Source: STF1-184 sp050178795 (GTDB taxonomy: Bacteria > Bacillota > Clostridia > Christensenellales > UBA1242). Taken from it: a stretch of DNA of 64,000 nucleotides. The stretch's first letter is position 1. Each line of letters begins with the position of its first letter. Of the stretch, positions 24,486 through 33,931 are shown one piece after another. Position numbers and translations under genes: made by a program. The stretch is taken from assembly GCA_050178795.1 (NCBI GenBank), contig JBFXFT010000005.1:9179-73178 (forward strand), given 5' to 3'. The notes beneath the pieces were generated by a model. It saw nothing but the letters and a program-made list of their open reading frames with translations, made no database searches and was not told where the DNA came from.

Positions 24486-25553
24486 ATGAAAAAGAAAATA
24501 CTTACATTATTATTAATTTTTATACTTGTGTCTAGTTTTACTGGATGTAGAACGGTTGCAGAAATTGATTCAAATATAAGTTTAGAGCCAAACAGTATTG
24601 AAAATACTATTTTAATTATAGGTGATGGTATGGGCGAAAACCACATTACCGCGGCAAGAACATACTTGGGTCAAGACTTAGCGCTAGACTCAATTAATGA
24701 GCGAGGACTGGTAAACACTCTATCTTATTCTGGAACAACCGACAGTGCCGCTGCCGCAACGGCGATGGCAACTGGGCAAAAGGTCTATAACGGTCAAATA
24801 GCGAGATACGAAGGCAATAATTTATCAACCTTTTTAGATGAGGCAAAAACAAGTGGTAAAAAAACAGGTGTAATAACAAGCGATTATTTGTACGGTGCCA
24901 CTCCAGCCGCCTTTTCTGCCCATGCAGATAATAGAAATGATACATTGGCAATAATAAACTCTCAAATAACGAGCAACATTGACCTTTTAATGGGTCAAGG
25001 CGTAAATGAATATAACAATTACTCTCAAACCATTACAAATGCTGGTTACGATTACGTAAACGACATCACAAACTTAAATGAATCGGCAAGCAAGGTGTTT
25101 GGGGTTTTTAACTCAATTGACCCACAAGAACTTGCAACAGAAAACTCCATAAACATAACCGCTCTTGCTAATTTTGCACTCAATTATTTAACCAATCCAA
25201 ATGGTTTTGTTTTGGTGTTTGAGGTTGCAGACATAGATAAAAGGAGCCACGACCACAATTTACAAAGCATGATTTATGAACTTTTAATGCTAGATCAACT
25301 TGTAAGCACTGTTCTAAATTGGATGGGCGAAAACACTAACACATTTTTAATGGTAACCGCAGACCACGAAACCGGAGGGCTAAACCTACCTCAAACCGAC
25401 ACCTATGAAAACTTACTAAATACCTATAGTTTTACAACTTTTGGTCATACGGACAGAAAAGTACCCTACTACGCGGTTAATTATGACTTAAAAGAAGATT
25501 TAATAGACAACATAGATATTTATAAACTAATAGACTTTTTAGTTCAAGACTAA
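24486..25553 (+). CDS. Alkaline phosphatase lipoprotein
   Basis: 355 residues. A signal peptide ends in the lipobox SFTGC (Cys21), so the enzyme is anchored outside the membrane. Alkaline phosphatase marks: IIGDGMGENH (44-53) for zinc/magnesium binding; TDSAAAATAMATG with nucleophile Ser87; VADIDKRSHDHN; and TADHETGGL. It releases phosphate from phosphomonoesters. It is about 100 residues shorter than E. coli PhoA, mainly in the C-terminal half. AAGG ribosome binding site. No pho box recognised. Confidence 0.9.
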   Translation: MKKKILTLLLIFILVSSFTGCRTVAEIDSNISLEPNSIENTILIIGDGMGENHITAARTYLGQDLALDSINERGLVNTLSYSGTTDSAAAATAMATGQKVYNGQIARYEGNNLSTFLDEAKTSGKKTGVITSDYLYGATPAAFSAHADNRNDTLAIINSQITSNIDLLMGQGVNEYNNYSQTITNAGYDYVNDITNLNESASKVFGVFNSIDPQELATENSINITALANFALNYLTNPNGFVLVFEVADIDKRSHDHNLQSMIYELLMLDQLVSTVLNWMGENTNTFLMVTADHETGGLNLPQTDTYENLLNTYSFTTFGHTDRKVPYYAVNYDLKEDLIDNIDIYKLIDFLVQD

Positions 25554-25564
25554 CATTTTTAAAC

Positions 25565-25597
25565 AAAAAACACCTCATATTTTTATGGGTGTTTTTT
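25565..25597. terminator. Bidirectional terminator
   Basis: AAAACACC(TCAT) and (ATG)GGTGTTTT with T run, between converging phosphatase and ABC genes. Confidence 0.8.
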
Positions 25598-25637
25598 TAT
25601 AATTTAAATTCTATTTAAGTAAAGAAATGGTTTTAAA

Positions 25638-28190
25638 TTAAATAATTTTAATAGCGTCAATTGGTTTCATACGTATAATTCTAATTAGTGGAAGTGCACT
25701 AGCAATAAGCACTACAAGAATACACATAGCAACCACTAACAACAAGGTGGTTGGCTGCAATGTAATGGCTTGTAGTTTATATTCAAATGTGTTTGTAAGT
25801 GAGGTGTTGAGTACCGTAGTTCCTAACACAATTATAATTGTAGATAAAATAATATTTACAATTGCAATGAAAACTCCTTCAAACATAAATATTTTGGCTA
25901 CGTCAATTCCGCGTGCACCCATGGCGCGAAGTATGCCAATTTCTTTCTTTTTATTCATAACGCTTACTGAAATAAAGTTATACATTAAAAGTAGTACGAA
26001 GAACAATAAAACTAAACTGGCACCCTCTAACATTTTAGAAATAATACCAAATAACACATCTAGCATTTGTAATTCTGATGTTGGATAACCAGCATAATTC
26101 ATACTTTGCGAATCAAGGTATTGCAATAAACTAATATTTGCAGCCCTATCCTCACTTAGTGGAATAAACACAGTTGGCGAAACTAAGGCGCCCTCTACAC
26201 AAGTGTTTTTAAAGTTTTCGTTTGTAATAAATACATTATAAAAATCCGTTATGTCGCTGTCATCAAATACTCCAACCACTTTAATGTCGTTCATTATGCC
26301 TGTCGTATCTGAACTGTTTAAATATAGCGATAAAGAAAGGTCTTCAAAATCGGCCGCTGTCATATTATCGTAAGTAAAAATAAAGTTACCTAAACTATCC
26401 ATTTCGTATCGGTCTAAAATGCTTGCAAGTTCCGAAAAACTAATTACGACCTCGTCATCGGCAAGTTGAGTGTTTGGCGTGTAACCAGCAATAAAAGTTA
26501 CTGGCACCATAAGAAATAAAGGATTATACGAAATTACATTGCTGACTGAACGCAGACCTGCAACATAAAGGTCAAGCGGAAGAGTATAATCTGTATCGTT
26601 ATTCCTTACATATACGCTACTTGCAACTATAGATTGATGCATAGCGTAATTATAAACTGCATCTTTTACAGTTAAAGCGGCAGTATATACATTTGATGTA
26701 TTAAACTTAACTTGCGTATTTCTATCAAAAACCATTGATGTATAATCTGTGCTAAAAATGCCAGTGATTACAAAAGGAATACTACTAATAGTGATTGTTT
26801 TATTTAAAATATTTTCGTATCCACTATTTGGTAATACATCGCCATCGTCAAACTTTGCACCAAAATACATAATGCTATCGGCGGTGTAATCAGATATCAT
26901 AATTTCAATTGAGGAAGTGCTTAACTCTGGGTATGTTCCCAATAATTTTGTCGCACCATAAAAACCATTTATTGAACTATCATCTAATGTGCTTGTCATT
27001 TCTACAACAGAATTAATAGTGTTTGAAAAATCAGTTCCATCTTCCTCCTCTGGCGGAGTCGCATAAATTGGCAAGGCTAATTCTTGAGTATAGTTTTTAT
27101 AGGTAGTAATGCCATTTGTTTCAAAATTAATAAAGTCTTGACTATCTAGTGCAATGGTTGATGTGGTTTCAACATTGTTGTCATCAATTTCAGTTTGTAA
27201 TTTTGTGACAAGCACTGTATCTATGCCAAGTGATTCAAAGGTTTCAATAGATGAATTTTGGTAATTGTAATTTTTTAAACTGCTTGAAAGCCCAAAAATA
27301 GATAATGCCAATACGGTAAGAATTAAAGTAAAAGCAAAACGAACTTTTTTAGTGCGAAAATTAGAAAGTGCAATTTTTAGTGCATGTTTCATAGGTAAAT
27401 GCACATTAGTTTTTTGAAATTTTTCTTTATTTTGTTTGTCTTCAAAAGTGGTAGAAACAAAGGACTCGTCAATGCTCTTTTGATATTGATTTTTTAAAGC
27501 ATCTAAGTCAACTTTGTGTAATTTTGTCTTATCGGAAATAATAAGTCCATCGGCAAGTTCAATAATTCTGTCGCCATAGGTAATTGCGTTATCCATATCG
27601 TGAGTAACTACGATGACTAAGCACTTCTTTGATAGTTTTTTAAACAGGTCAAAAATTTGTTTTCCTGTGTTTGAGTCCAAACTTCCAGTAGGCTCATCAG
27701 CAAAAACAATTTTTGGGTTTTTAACAATAGAGCGCGCAATCGCTACGCGTTGCTTTTGTCCGCCAGATAGTTCAAAAGACTTTCTATCCCCATAGCCTTC
27801 TAGCGAAACACTTTTTAACGCTTCTTCAATGTCTTCATCGGTGCAAGTTTGATTTTGTAATCTTAAAGAAAGTTCTATGTTCTCCCTAACCGTCATATCG
27901 TCAATAATACTAAAATCTTGGAAAATAAAACCAACGTATGTGTTTCTGTAAATGTCAAAATCGTCTTGCTTAAAGTCTTTACTGGACTTATTGGCAATAA
28001 TAATTTCTCCGCTATCATGAATATCTAGACCACTCATAACATTTAAAAGTGTACTTTTTCCGCTGCCACTTTTTCCACACACAAAAACCATTCCCTTATC
28101 TGGAAACGATATAGAAACCCCATTAAGTGCACCACATTTTTTGCCTTTTTGTGTGGTATATGTCTTTTTGATGTCAATAATATTTAGCAT
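25638..28190 (-). CDS. MacB-type ABC transporter (ATPase fused to FtsX-like permease)
   Basis: 850 residues. The N-terminal ATPase domain has Walker A GKSGSGKST (39-47), signature LSGGQKQRVAIARS, and VFADEPTGSLDS. After a linker comes a membrane helix (about 284-306), a 400-residue extracytoplasmic region, and three C-terminal helices of the FtsX type with the typical NKKKEIGILRAMGARG loop. This group works by mechanotransmission, moving substrates outside the membrane. It lies 10 bp downstream of a lipoprotein gene, so the pair is probably one unit. Substrate unknown; lipoprotein export or peptide defence are possible. Confidence 0.9.
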   Translation of the reverse strand: MLNIIDIKKTYTTQKGKKCGALNGVSISFPDKGMVFVCGKSGSGKSTLLNVMSGLDIHDSGEIIIANKSSKDFKQDDFDIYRNTYVGFIFQDFSIIDDMTVRENIELSLRLQNQTCTDEDIEEALKSVSLEGYGDRKSFELSGGQKQRVAIARSIVKNPKIVFADEPTGSLDSNTGKQIFDLFKKLSKKCLVIVVTHDMDNAITYGDRIIELADGLIISDKTKLHKVDLDALKNQYQKSIDESFVSTTFEDKQNKEKFQKTNVHLPMKHALKIALSNFRTKKVRFAFTLILTVLALSIFGLSSSLKNYNYQNSSIETFESLGIDTVLVTKLQTEIDDNNVETTSTIALDSQDFINFETNGITTYKNYTQELALPIYATPPEEEDGTDFSNTINSVVEMTSTLDDSSINGFYGATKLLGTYPELSTSSIEIMISDYTADSIMYFGAKFDDGDVLPNSGYENILNKTITISSIPFVITGIFSTDYTSMVFDRNTQVKFNTSNVYTAALTVKDAVYNYAMHQSIVASSVYVRNNDTDYTLPLDLYVAGLRSVSNVISYNPLFLMVPVTFIAGYTPNTQLADDEVVISFSELASILDRYEMDSLGNFIFTYDNMTAADFEDLSLSLYLNSSDTTGIMNDIKVVGVFDDSDITDFYNVFITNENFKNTCVEGALVSPTVFIPLSEDRAANISLLQYLDSQSMNYAGYPTSELQMLDVLFGIISKMLEGASLVLLFFVLLLMYNFISVSVMNKKKEIGILRAMGARGIDVAKIFMFEGVFIAIVNIILSTIIIVLGTTVLNTSLTNTFEYKLQAITLQPTTLLLVVAMCILVVLIASALPLIRIIRMKPIDAIKII

Positions 28191-28200
28191 TTTATTCTCC

Positions 28201-29724
28201 TTAATGAATAATTATAGTGCGAAGGGCTTTTCCATATACATGGTCAATTCCTTGAGTAACGTATTCTAATTGATTTGTGCCTTGAAACATATCGCTTAGC
28301 GTATAATTTGTAGTCAAATTTCCTGTGTCAATCGTACAGTTTTGTATTGTAAAGCCTATTAAATCAGAGTCCACAATGTTGCCAACAACAAAACCAATTT
28401 TAGGAGATACAGAATAACCTGACATGTGACCGTATCCAGTAACGGTAAAGTCAATACCATTAACGCTATTGTTTTCTATTGCAGAAGTAGTTGTATAGCC
28501 AACTATACCGCCTATTGACCTGCTTCTATATGCTATGTATATAATCATATCTATGTTGGACGCCGAATTATTGTTAATGTCTCCATGAAAAGATGTGCCT
28601 GAAATTGCACCGATATCTCCATTAGTTTCAAATGTAACATCATCTACATTACAATTATAGACCGTGCCATAATTATTTACACCAACAACACCACCAGTGC
28701 GCGACATATAGCGTTGACACTTAATATAACCACCAGTAATGTTAATGTAGGAAATGTCGCCTGAATTATACCCTGCCAAAGACCCAACTTGTGTGTAACT
28801 GCCACCATGATAAACATATCCTGTTATTGTCACATCTTCTAAACTTAAATGTGCGATTGTTCCATAGTTGTTAGCAATAAATCCAAACGGAGTATCCTCT
28901 TCATAAAGTTTGGCTGGAATGGTAATGTTTAAATTAGATAATGTATAATCGTTTCCCCAAATAGAGCCATAAAAATTAGGAATTGGTACCCAATTTGTAA
29001 GCGTAGACATATCAATATCACTAACAATTTCATAGTCAAGTTCTGGGTGATATTTAATTCCAAGCAGTTGTTGTAAGGAGCCAATTTCAATGCGGTCATA
29101 TACTGTAACATCTACAGTAGTAGAGATATCATTTTCTCCTGTTGCAGATACTGTAATAACATAGCCAATGGGCGCATCGGCACCTAAAAGAAGGCGCCCA
29201 CTCTCATCTATTGTTGCATATTCGCCACCAGATACAATGTCATATTGAACTTGTTTGTAACTTGCGTTTGTTGGAGTAAAAACAACATCTAATACAATTT
29301 CATTGTTTGGAAGACAAACGTATTTATCGTGCTCGTTTACAAGTTCAATGGATTCTAGTGGAACATATTCTTTGGTGACCTGAATATCTGCTGTGATTGA
29401 GGCGTCTTTTTTGTATATTATCTGCAATGTGTCGGAAAAAACTGCTGGTGCAGTTTCTGATGTTTTTAAATAACCGTTTTGAACATAAATATAACTGTTT
29501 TGGCTTATATACCAAAAATCGGCATAACTGGCCGCTTGTGTTGACCCATTTTCATATATAAACTCAATGTTGTCCATTGATGTTTGCTCGTCATTAATAG
29601 TGTAATTTAAGTTGGCTGATTGTATTGATACTACTGCCATATTGTCATTAGAAGAATTGCACGCAGTCATAATAAGTGGTGCAAAGCAAATAATAATAAA
29701 TACCAACAACTTAAATAATTTCAT
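28201..29724 (-). CDS. Lipoprotein with Ig-like domain and GLUG-type repeats
   Basis: 507 residues from the ATG at 29724, with AGGAG four bases upstream; an in-frame extension to 29787 lacks a site. The lipobox IMTAC places Cys22 as the lipidated residue. Residues about 125-220 form an Ig-like domain (Big_2 type: VDVTVYD end). Residues 240-460 contain GLUG-like repeats (GSLAGYNSGDI, GGVVGVNNYGTV, GGIVGYTTTSAI), a beta-helix-forming motif of surface proteins. It precedes the MacB-type gene by 10 bp, so it may be the transporter's partner or substrate. Confidence 0.75.
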   Translation of the reverse strand: MKLFKLLVFIIICFAPLIMTACNSSNDNMAVVSIQSANLNYTINDEQTSMDNIEFIYENGSTQAASYADFWYISQNSYIYVQNGYLKTSETAPAVFSDTLQIIYKKDASITADIQVTKEYVPLESIELVNEHDKYVCLPNNEIVLDVVFTPTNASYKQVQYDIVSGGEYATIDESGRLLLGADAPIGYVITVSATGENDISTTVDVTVYDRIEIGSLQQLLGIKYHPELDYEIVSDIDMSTLTNWVPIPNFYGSIWGNDYTLSNLNITIPAKLYEEDTPFGFIANNYGTIAHLSLEDVTITGYVYHGGSYTQVGSLAGYNSGDISYINITGGYIKCQRYMSRTGGVVGVNNYGTVYNCNVDDVTFETNGDIGAISGTSFHGDINNNSASNIDMIIYIAYRSRSIGGIVGYTTTSAIENNSVNGIDFTVTGYGHMSGYSVSPKIGFVVGNIVDSDLIGFTIQNCTIDTGNLTTNYTLSDMFQGTNQLEYVTQGIDHVYGKALRTIIIH

Positions 29725-29876
29725 ACGTCTCCTACTAACCTGTAGTATAAAGATTATACTACAATATGTGCAATAAGTACAGCACAAAAATAATTAATGG
29801 GTTTTTATTTTTGACTTTGTTTAATTATATTAAACAGTGGCACATTTGTCAATACCTCGCCTTAGAAAAAGGGTGC

Positions 29877-29903
29877 AAAAAAACGACCCATATCAAGTCG
29901 TTT
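29877..29903 (-). terminator. Terminator of tRNA-Ser
   Basis: AAACGAC and GTCGTTT arms, with the T run on the minus strand, directly after the tRNA CCA end. Confidence 0.75.
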
Positions 29904-29908
29904 ATTTT

Positions 29909-29998
29909 TGGCGGAGAAGATGGGATTTGAACCCATGCGCCCTGTTACAGACCTACTCCCTTAGCAGGGGAGCCCCTTAACCACTTGGGTACTTCTCC
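29909..29998 (-). tRNA. tRNA-Ser (anticodon GCU)
   Basis: 90 nt on the minus strand. Acceptor GGAGAAG pairs with CTTCTCC, followed by discriminator G and encoded CCA. Anticodon loop CTGCTAA gives GCU, which reads AGC/AGU. A long variable arm of class II type and a T arm with GTTCAAAT are present. Complete gene with its own terminator. Confidence 0.95.
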
Positions 29999-30206
29999 AA
30001 AGGATGTCTATAATGATATTTTTTTGTTGCTTAAAAGTTTTTACTAACAAGCAAAAAGAGTATAACAAAATAATTTTTTAAAGTCAATCATAAAAACTTA
30101 ATTATAAATTAAAAATTGTTTTAAATTTTTTTCTTGTAGCGCATACGAAAAAGCCTGTTTTCTTATACAAAAATCTACAATAAAAGTATATTTTTTAAGT
30201 TTGTTC

Positions 30207-30235
30207 TTGTATTATTTGTTGATATTTGCTACAAT
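30207..30235 (+). promoter_or_regulatory. Promoter of the PHP gene
   Basis: TTGTAT, 17-base spacer with a TG before the -10, then TACAAT (extended -10 type). Confidence 0.5.
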
Positions 30236-30265
30236 AGTGATAATATAAACTAAAAGGGTATGACT

Positions 30266-31966
30266 ATGGGAAAAAAGAGTAAACAATCTAAAAAATACTA
30301 CGTTAATCCTCCAATAAAAAAAGTAGACAAGGTTGAGATTGAAAAACTGGCACAAGAGCCAACTCCAAAAAATGTTTCAAATTCAATCATTAAAAACTAT
30401 GTCCCAGAATATTTTATTCCAAAATCTATTGACATGCACACGCATACTATTCGTTCAATGGACGGTAATCTTCCTGTCGCTAAATTATTAAGACATGCCG
30501 TTTTTAATAATGTAACAGACCTAGCAATTACTGACCATAATGACCTATTTGCAGTAAAAAAAGCCATGCGCTTAATAGAATCTAACTCAAAATATCAATC
30601 TGTCAATCTAATTACAGGTGTTGAAATAACCTGTTTTTCTGAGGAACTTGGCAGAAGCGTTCACGTCCTTGCATATGATTTTGATATAAACAATAAAGAA
30701 CTAAATGAAAAATTAGCGTACGTAAGAGAACAAGAAAGACTTGCAAAATACTCTCTCTTTATTAAACTTGAAGTGCTTTTAGGAATTAAATTTTCGCCAT
30801 ATGAAATAATTAAAGCATCTTCAAAAGCAGATGATATTAATTGGGAAACCATTGCAACAATGGCTGTTTTACATAGCGAAAACGGAGAACCAAAACCTTA
30901 TGCTAGAACTCGTGAAGAGTTTTTAGATAAAGCACCTAAAATGTTAAATTATATTTTAAAAGATCAAAAAATTAAAGATAAATTGATGATAAATTTTGAC
31001 CCAATAAATTTAGAGACTCCTACTAATTTTCACCCTTCTTTAGACGAAGTTCTAAACCTTATTAAAAATGCTGGTGGAATACCAGTTCTGGCTCACCCAA
31101 GCAACATAGAACACGCTAACAATAAACTTAGCGTTGAAGAATTTATAAAACTATTTGCAAATAAAACAAAAGATTTAGACATTCGCGCAGGTATGGAAGT
31201 ATTATTCGGCGCGCAAATAGGCGAAGAGGGAACATATTTAAAACTTGCAAAAAAATATGGGCTTATACCATCTGGAGGAAGCGATTTTCATGGCGCATAT
31301 AAGAGTTTGAACCATAGGATAGGTACTGTAGGCAATAGATACCACATTACAAATTTAACGCTTCTTAAATATATAAAGGGTGGCAGAAAAGAGGAAGACA
31401 TATATTACCCTCAACGCTCATCTGAATATTACTCAAAAATATCTTCAAAAAATCATTCTATATGGCATCAAAGAAATGTAGAAATTATCGAAAAAGAAAG
31501 GCGAGAAACAGAACAAACGCTTAAAAATATTGCCGAACAATTTAGAGATGTTCCACTACAAATAGACGCGTTAGAACATCAAAACGAACTACTTTACAAA
31601 CGCAAAAAATTAATAATATTAAATGAAGATCTTGGTAAAGTGGTTAGAAAATATATTCATACATTAAAGGAATGTTCTAAAGATAAAAATTACATAACCA
31701 AAAATAGTGCGGCTATAAAATTAAAGGAAATCAAAATTGAAAGCATGCTTGACAATTATAATACAAGGTTACAGGATTTAGCTAGCGACAATATGGAAAA
31801 TGTAGAACTATTTAAAGAGGCAATGAAAACAAGTGAAAGACGTTATAATTCAATTTATACTAAAGTTAAACAAAGTATTGCCACATTGGCAAAAGAAGAA
31901 CTATTGGCAAAAAAACAAGAAAAACCAACGCCCATTAACCTTGAGCTTGCAACAAGCGGAAATTAA
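30266..31966 (+). CDS. PHP-domain protein (putative metal-dependent phosphoesterase) with C-terminal coiled coil
   Basis: 566 residues. The PHP metal-binding start DMHTHTIRSMDG lies at 56-67, followed by AITDHND, TGVEITC, a VLAHPS block and GGSDFHG, together the metal ligands of PHP phosphoesterases. The N-terminal 45 residues are basic and the last 180 residues are a long charged coiled coil. I start at the second ATG (30266) because AAAGGG lies seven bases upstream; the ATG at 30260 is too close to it. Candidate substrates are nucleoside phosphates, but PHP members vary widely. Adjacent to the parS region. Confidence 0.8.
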   Translation: MGKKSKQSKKYYVNPPIKKVDKVEIEKLAQEPTPKNVSNSIIKNYVPEYFIPKSIDMHTHTIRSMDGNLPVAKLLRHAVFNNVTDLAITDHNDLFAVKKAMRLIESNSKYQSVNLITGVEITCFSEELGRSVHVLAYDFDINNKELNEKLAYVREQERLAKYSLFIKLEVLLGIKFSPYEIIKASSKADDINWETIATMAVLHSENGEPKPYARTREEFLDKAPKMLNYILKDQKIKDKLMINFDPINLETPTNFHPSLDEVLNLIKNAGGIPVLAHPSNIEHANNKLSVEEFIKLFANKTKDLDIRAGMEVLFGAQIGEEGTYLKLAKKYGLIPSGGSDFHGAYKSLNHRIGTVGNRYHITNLTLLKYIKGGRKEEDIYYPQRSSEYYSKISSKNHSIWHQRNVEIIEKERRETEQTLKNIAEQFRDVPLQIDALEHQNELLYKRKKLIILNEDLGKVVRKYIHTLKECSKDKNYITKNSAAIKLKEIKIESMLDNYNTRLQDLASDNMENVELFKEAMKTSERRYNSIYTKVKQSIATLAKEELLAKKQEKPTPINLELATSGN

Positions 31967-31972
31967 AAGAGT

Positions 31973-32009
31973 AAGAAGTTATAGAATAAAAACTATAACT
32001 TCTTTTTTA
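31973..32009 (+). terminator. Intrinsic terminator
   Basis: AAGAAGTTATAG and CTATAACTTCTT with an A-rich loop and T run. Confidence 0.85.
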
Positions 32010-32246
32010 TCGTCTTGCATTCAAATCCCTCAGTTTCAGCGTCAAATGGTTATTAAGCGTAAATACTGACCTACTATGCAATTACTGTTCAAATAGTAAT
32101 TGTTTTTTATTGAACTGTTATTTATTCACAATTAAATTTGCAAAAACTGCGTAAAAATGTATAAATTTGGTGTAAAAAAGCGCTAAAACGGTGTTTTTTA
32201 TGCTTAAATATGCACTTTTTAAAATTTTATTGTGTTTTTAAAAATG

Positions 32247-32255
32247 TTATCCACC
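32247..32255 (+). promoter_or_regulatory. DnaA-box-like site
   Basis: TTATCCACC, one mismatch from TTATCCACA. With 32269-32277 it forms an inverted pair. Confidence 0.55.
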
Positions 32256-32268
32256 AAAACAACATTTT

Positions 32269-32277
32269 TGTGGATAA
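32269..32277 (-). promoter_or_regulatory. DnaA box (perfect)
   Basis: TGTGGATAA on the plus strand is TTATCCACA on the minus strand. Confidence 0.6.
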
Positions 32278-32480
32278 GTGGAACAAAGCATATTACTCTG
32301 ACTCCCCATGGTGTTTACGGTAGATATTTTTAATAATAAGCAGTACGGCACTCTTAAAGAGAATTAATAGATGGAAATTACTTAGAATATAATGAGATAA
32401 TGGTAAAACTAATACTATTTATAACCATAGGCTTCCATAAGACAAAAACAAATAGAATAATAGGTATTTAAACAATTTTG

Positions 32481-32510
32481 GGTAAAATGAGGTAAAATTG
32501 GTTAAAATGA
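32481..32510 (+). repeat. Three short direct repeats, iteron-like
   Basis: GGTAAAATGA, GGTAAAATTG and GTTAAAATGA lie back to back. Spacing of one helix turn resembles an iteron array, but the units are short and A-rich. Confidence 0.5.
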
Positions 32511-32683
32511 GCCCATTTTTAGTGTTTGCGCACCATAAAAATCATTTTAAACGCTCTGAGAGACGTTTTTATTATAAACAATGAGTATTACTTCACGGTT
32601 TTTGGCCTCATTTTTGCCGCTTTAGGAACACAAAACAACCACTATTAACCGTATTTATTTTTTAACCATTTGTCTTAATAAAT

Positions 32684-32699
32684 TGTTTCACGTGAAACA
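32684..32699. promoter_or_regulatory. parS: parS site 1
   Basis: Perfect 16-bp palindrome TGTTTCACGTGAAACA, the ParB-binding centromere sequence. Confidence 0.95.
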
Positions 32700-32799
32700 A
32701 AACAGATTTTAATGTTCTAGTATCCTGACGAAAATTATCTCTTTAAAAAAATAATTAAGGTTGTTAATAAAAAATATCTTGGGTTAAAAATTTACCAAA

Positions 32800-32815
32800 T
32801 GTTTCACGTGAAACA
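32800..32815. promoter_or_regulatory. parS: parS site 2
   Basis: Perfect TGTTTCACGTGAAACA, 116 bp from site 1. Confidence 0.95.
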
Positions 32816-32892
32816 TTTTTCTGGGCTTGCAAAAACAACTATCAGAAAAATTATTATTCTTAAGGCTAACGGTTTATAAAGTTTATAATTAT

Positions 32893-32908
32893 TGTTTCAC
32901 GTGAAACA
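32893..32908. promoter_or_regulatory. parS: parS site 3
   Basis: Perfect TGTTTCACGTGAAACA, 93 bp from site 2 and 114 bp from the parB stop codon. Confidence 0.95.
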
Positions 32909-32910
32909 AT

Positions 32911-32938
32911 AAAAAAGAGGGTGATTAAAACCCTCTTT
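32911..32938 (-). terminator. Terminator of the parA-parB transcript
   Basis: AAAGAGGG and CCCTCTTT arms; a T run on the minus strand follows. Confidence 0.75.
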
Positions 32939-33021
32939 AAAGTTGATTTATGTTTGGCGCGATATGTTTTGTTGATAACTTTGTGCTATTTGTTAATAAT
33001 TTGTTAATAAAATGTTGACAA

Positions 33022-33930
33022 TTATTTGTTTTTTAAATATTCAACAAGGTCATGTATTCTATCTAAATCATCGCTGTTGTAATAGTCAATATATATTCTT
33101 CCGCGTTTGTCAGAACCTAAAATGTTAACCTTTGTGGAAAATACCCTTTGCATATCTGTAACTAATTGCTTTAATTCGATACTTTGTTCTTCTTTTGTTG
33201 TGCTTTTATGACCTGCTCCAGTTTGTTTTTTAACTACCTTTTCCAAATCTCTAACGGTTATTTGCCTTGCACATGCCATTTTTGCTAGTTTTAATTGTGC
33301 TTCTTTATCTGTAACTACCACCAAACTCCTTGCGTGTCCTGCCGAAAGTTTGCCTTCCTCTATTAATTTAATTACTTCTGGTTGTAATTGTAATAACCTT
33401 ATCGTGTTTGCTATTGCTGGTCTACTTTTTCCAAGTCTACTTGCTACAACTTCTTGCGTCCAAGCGAACTCATCCATAAGTTCTTTAATTGCTCTTGCTG
33501 TTTCTATTGGGTTTAAATCCTCGCGTTGCAAGTTTTCTATAATAGAAACTTCTCTTATTTCTTTGTCGGTATAATCTTTAATTATTGCTGGTATTGTTGA
33601 AAGCCCTGCCATTTTAGTTGCCCTAAACCTACGTTCACCAGCAATAACCATATAGCGCCCATTTCTTTTTACAACAATGATTGGTTGAATAACTCCATGC
33701 ACTTTAATTGAATCGCTTAATTCCTTCATTGCTTCTTCATTAAAGTTTTTTCTTGGTTGATTTTTATTGGCATCAACTTGAGTTATATCTATTTCCAAAA
33801 CACCTTCTTTAGGTGCTATGCTTTTTGAATCTACGTTACTAGAATCTGACTTGGCTACCTTTGTAAGTTCTTCTTCTTTTTCATAAACGCTAAATAGCGA
33901 ATCTAAACCTCTACCTAAACCTGTTTTCAT
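33022..33930 (-). CDS. parB: Chromosome partitioning protein ParB (Spo0J)
   Basis: 302 residues. It binds parS, spreads as a CTP-dependent clamp and loads SMC. The N-terminal region has ITQVDANKNQPRKNF, the GERRFRAT (CTP-binding) block and ENLQREDLNPIETA. The central HTH WTQEVVASRLGKSRPAIANT is typical, and the C-terminal dimerisation domain ends in DLVEYLKNK. Starts one base after the parA stop, so the two are co-transcribed; AAGGAAG in the parA tail is the ribosome binding site. Three parS sites lie within 340 bp downstream. Confidence 0.97.
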   Translation of the reverse strand: MKTGLGRGLDSLFSVYEKEEELTKVAKSDSSNVDSKSIAPKEGVLEIDITQVDANKNQPRKNFNEEAMKELSDSIKVHGVIQPIIVVKRNGRYMVIAGERRFRATKMAGLSTIPAIIKDYTDKEIREVSIIENLQREDLNPIETARAIKELMDEFAWTQEVVASRLGKSRPAIANTIRLLQLQPEVIKLIEEGKLSAGHARSLVVVTDKEAQLKLAKMACARQITVRDLEKVVKKQTGAGHKSTTKEEQSIELKQLVTDMQRVFSTKVNILGSDKRGRIYIDYYNSDDLDRIHDLVEYLKNK

Positions 33931-33931
33931 A

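Larger units (their letters stand above)
32010..33021. other. Long non-coding parS / DnaA-box region
   Basis: One kilobase without a credible gene. It holds three parS sites (listed separately), a DnaA-box pair at 32247-32277, a box variant TGTTGATAA at 32970-32978, three adjacent repeats of G(G/T)TAAAAT at 32481-32510, and a terminator at its right end. It is very A+T-rich. It reads as a centromere region; a role in replication initiation is possible. Confidence 0.65.

Noticed and set aside
31833..32069. 78-codon ORF at the end of the PHP gene
   Set aside because: Runs out of frame through the PHP coding end and through the terminator hairpin.
32010..33021. Hidden small gene in the parS region
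   Set aside because: No open frame with a ribosome binding site survives the frequent stops; parS and boxes explain the region better.
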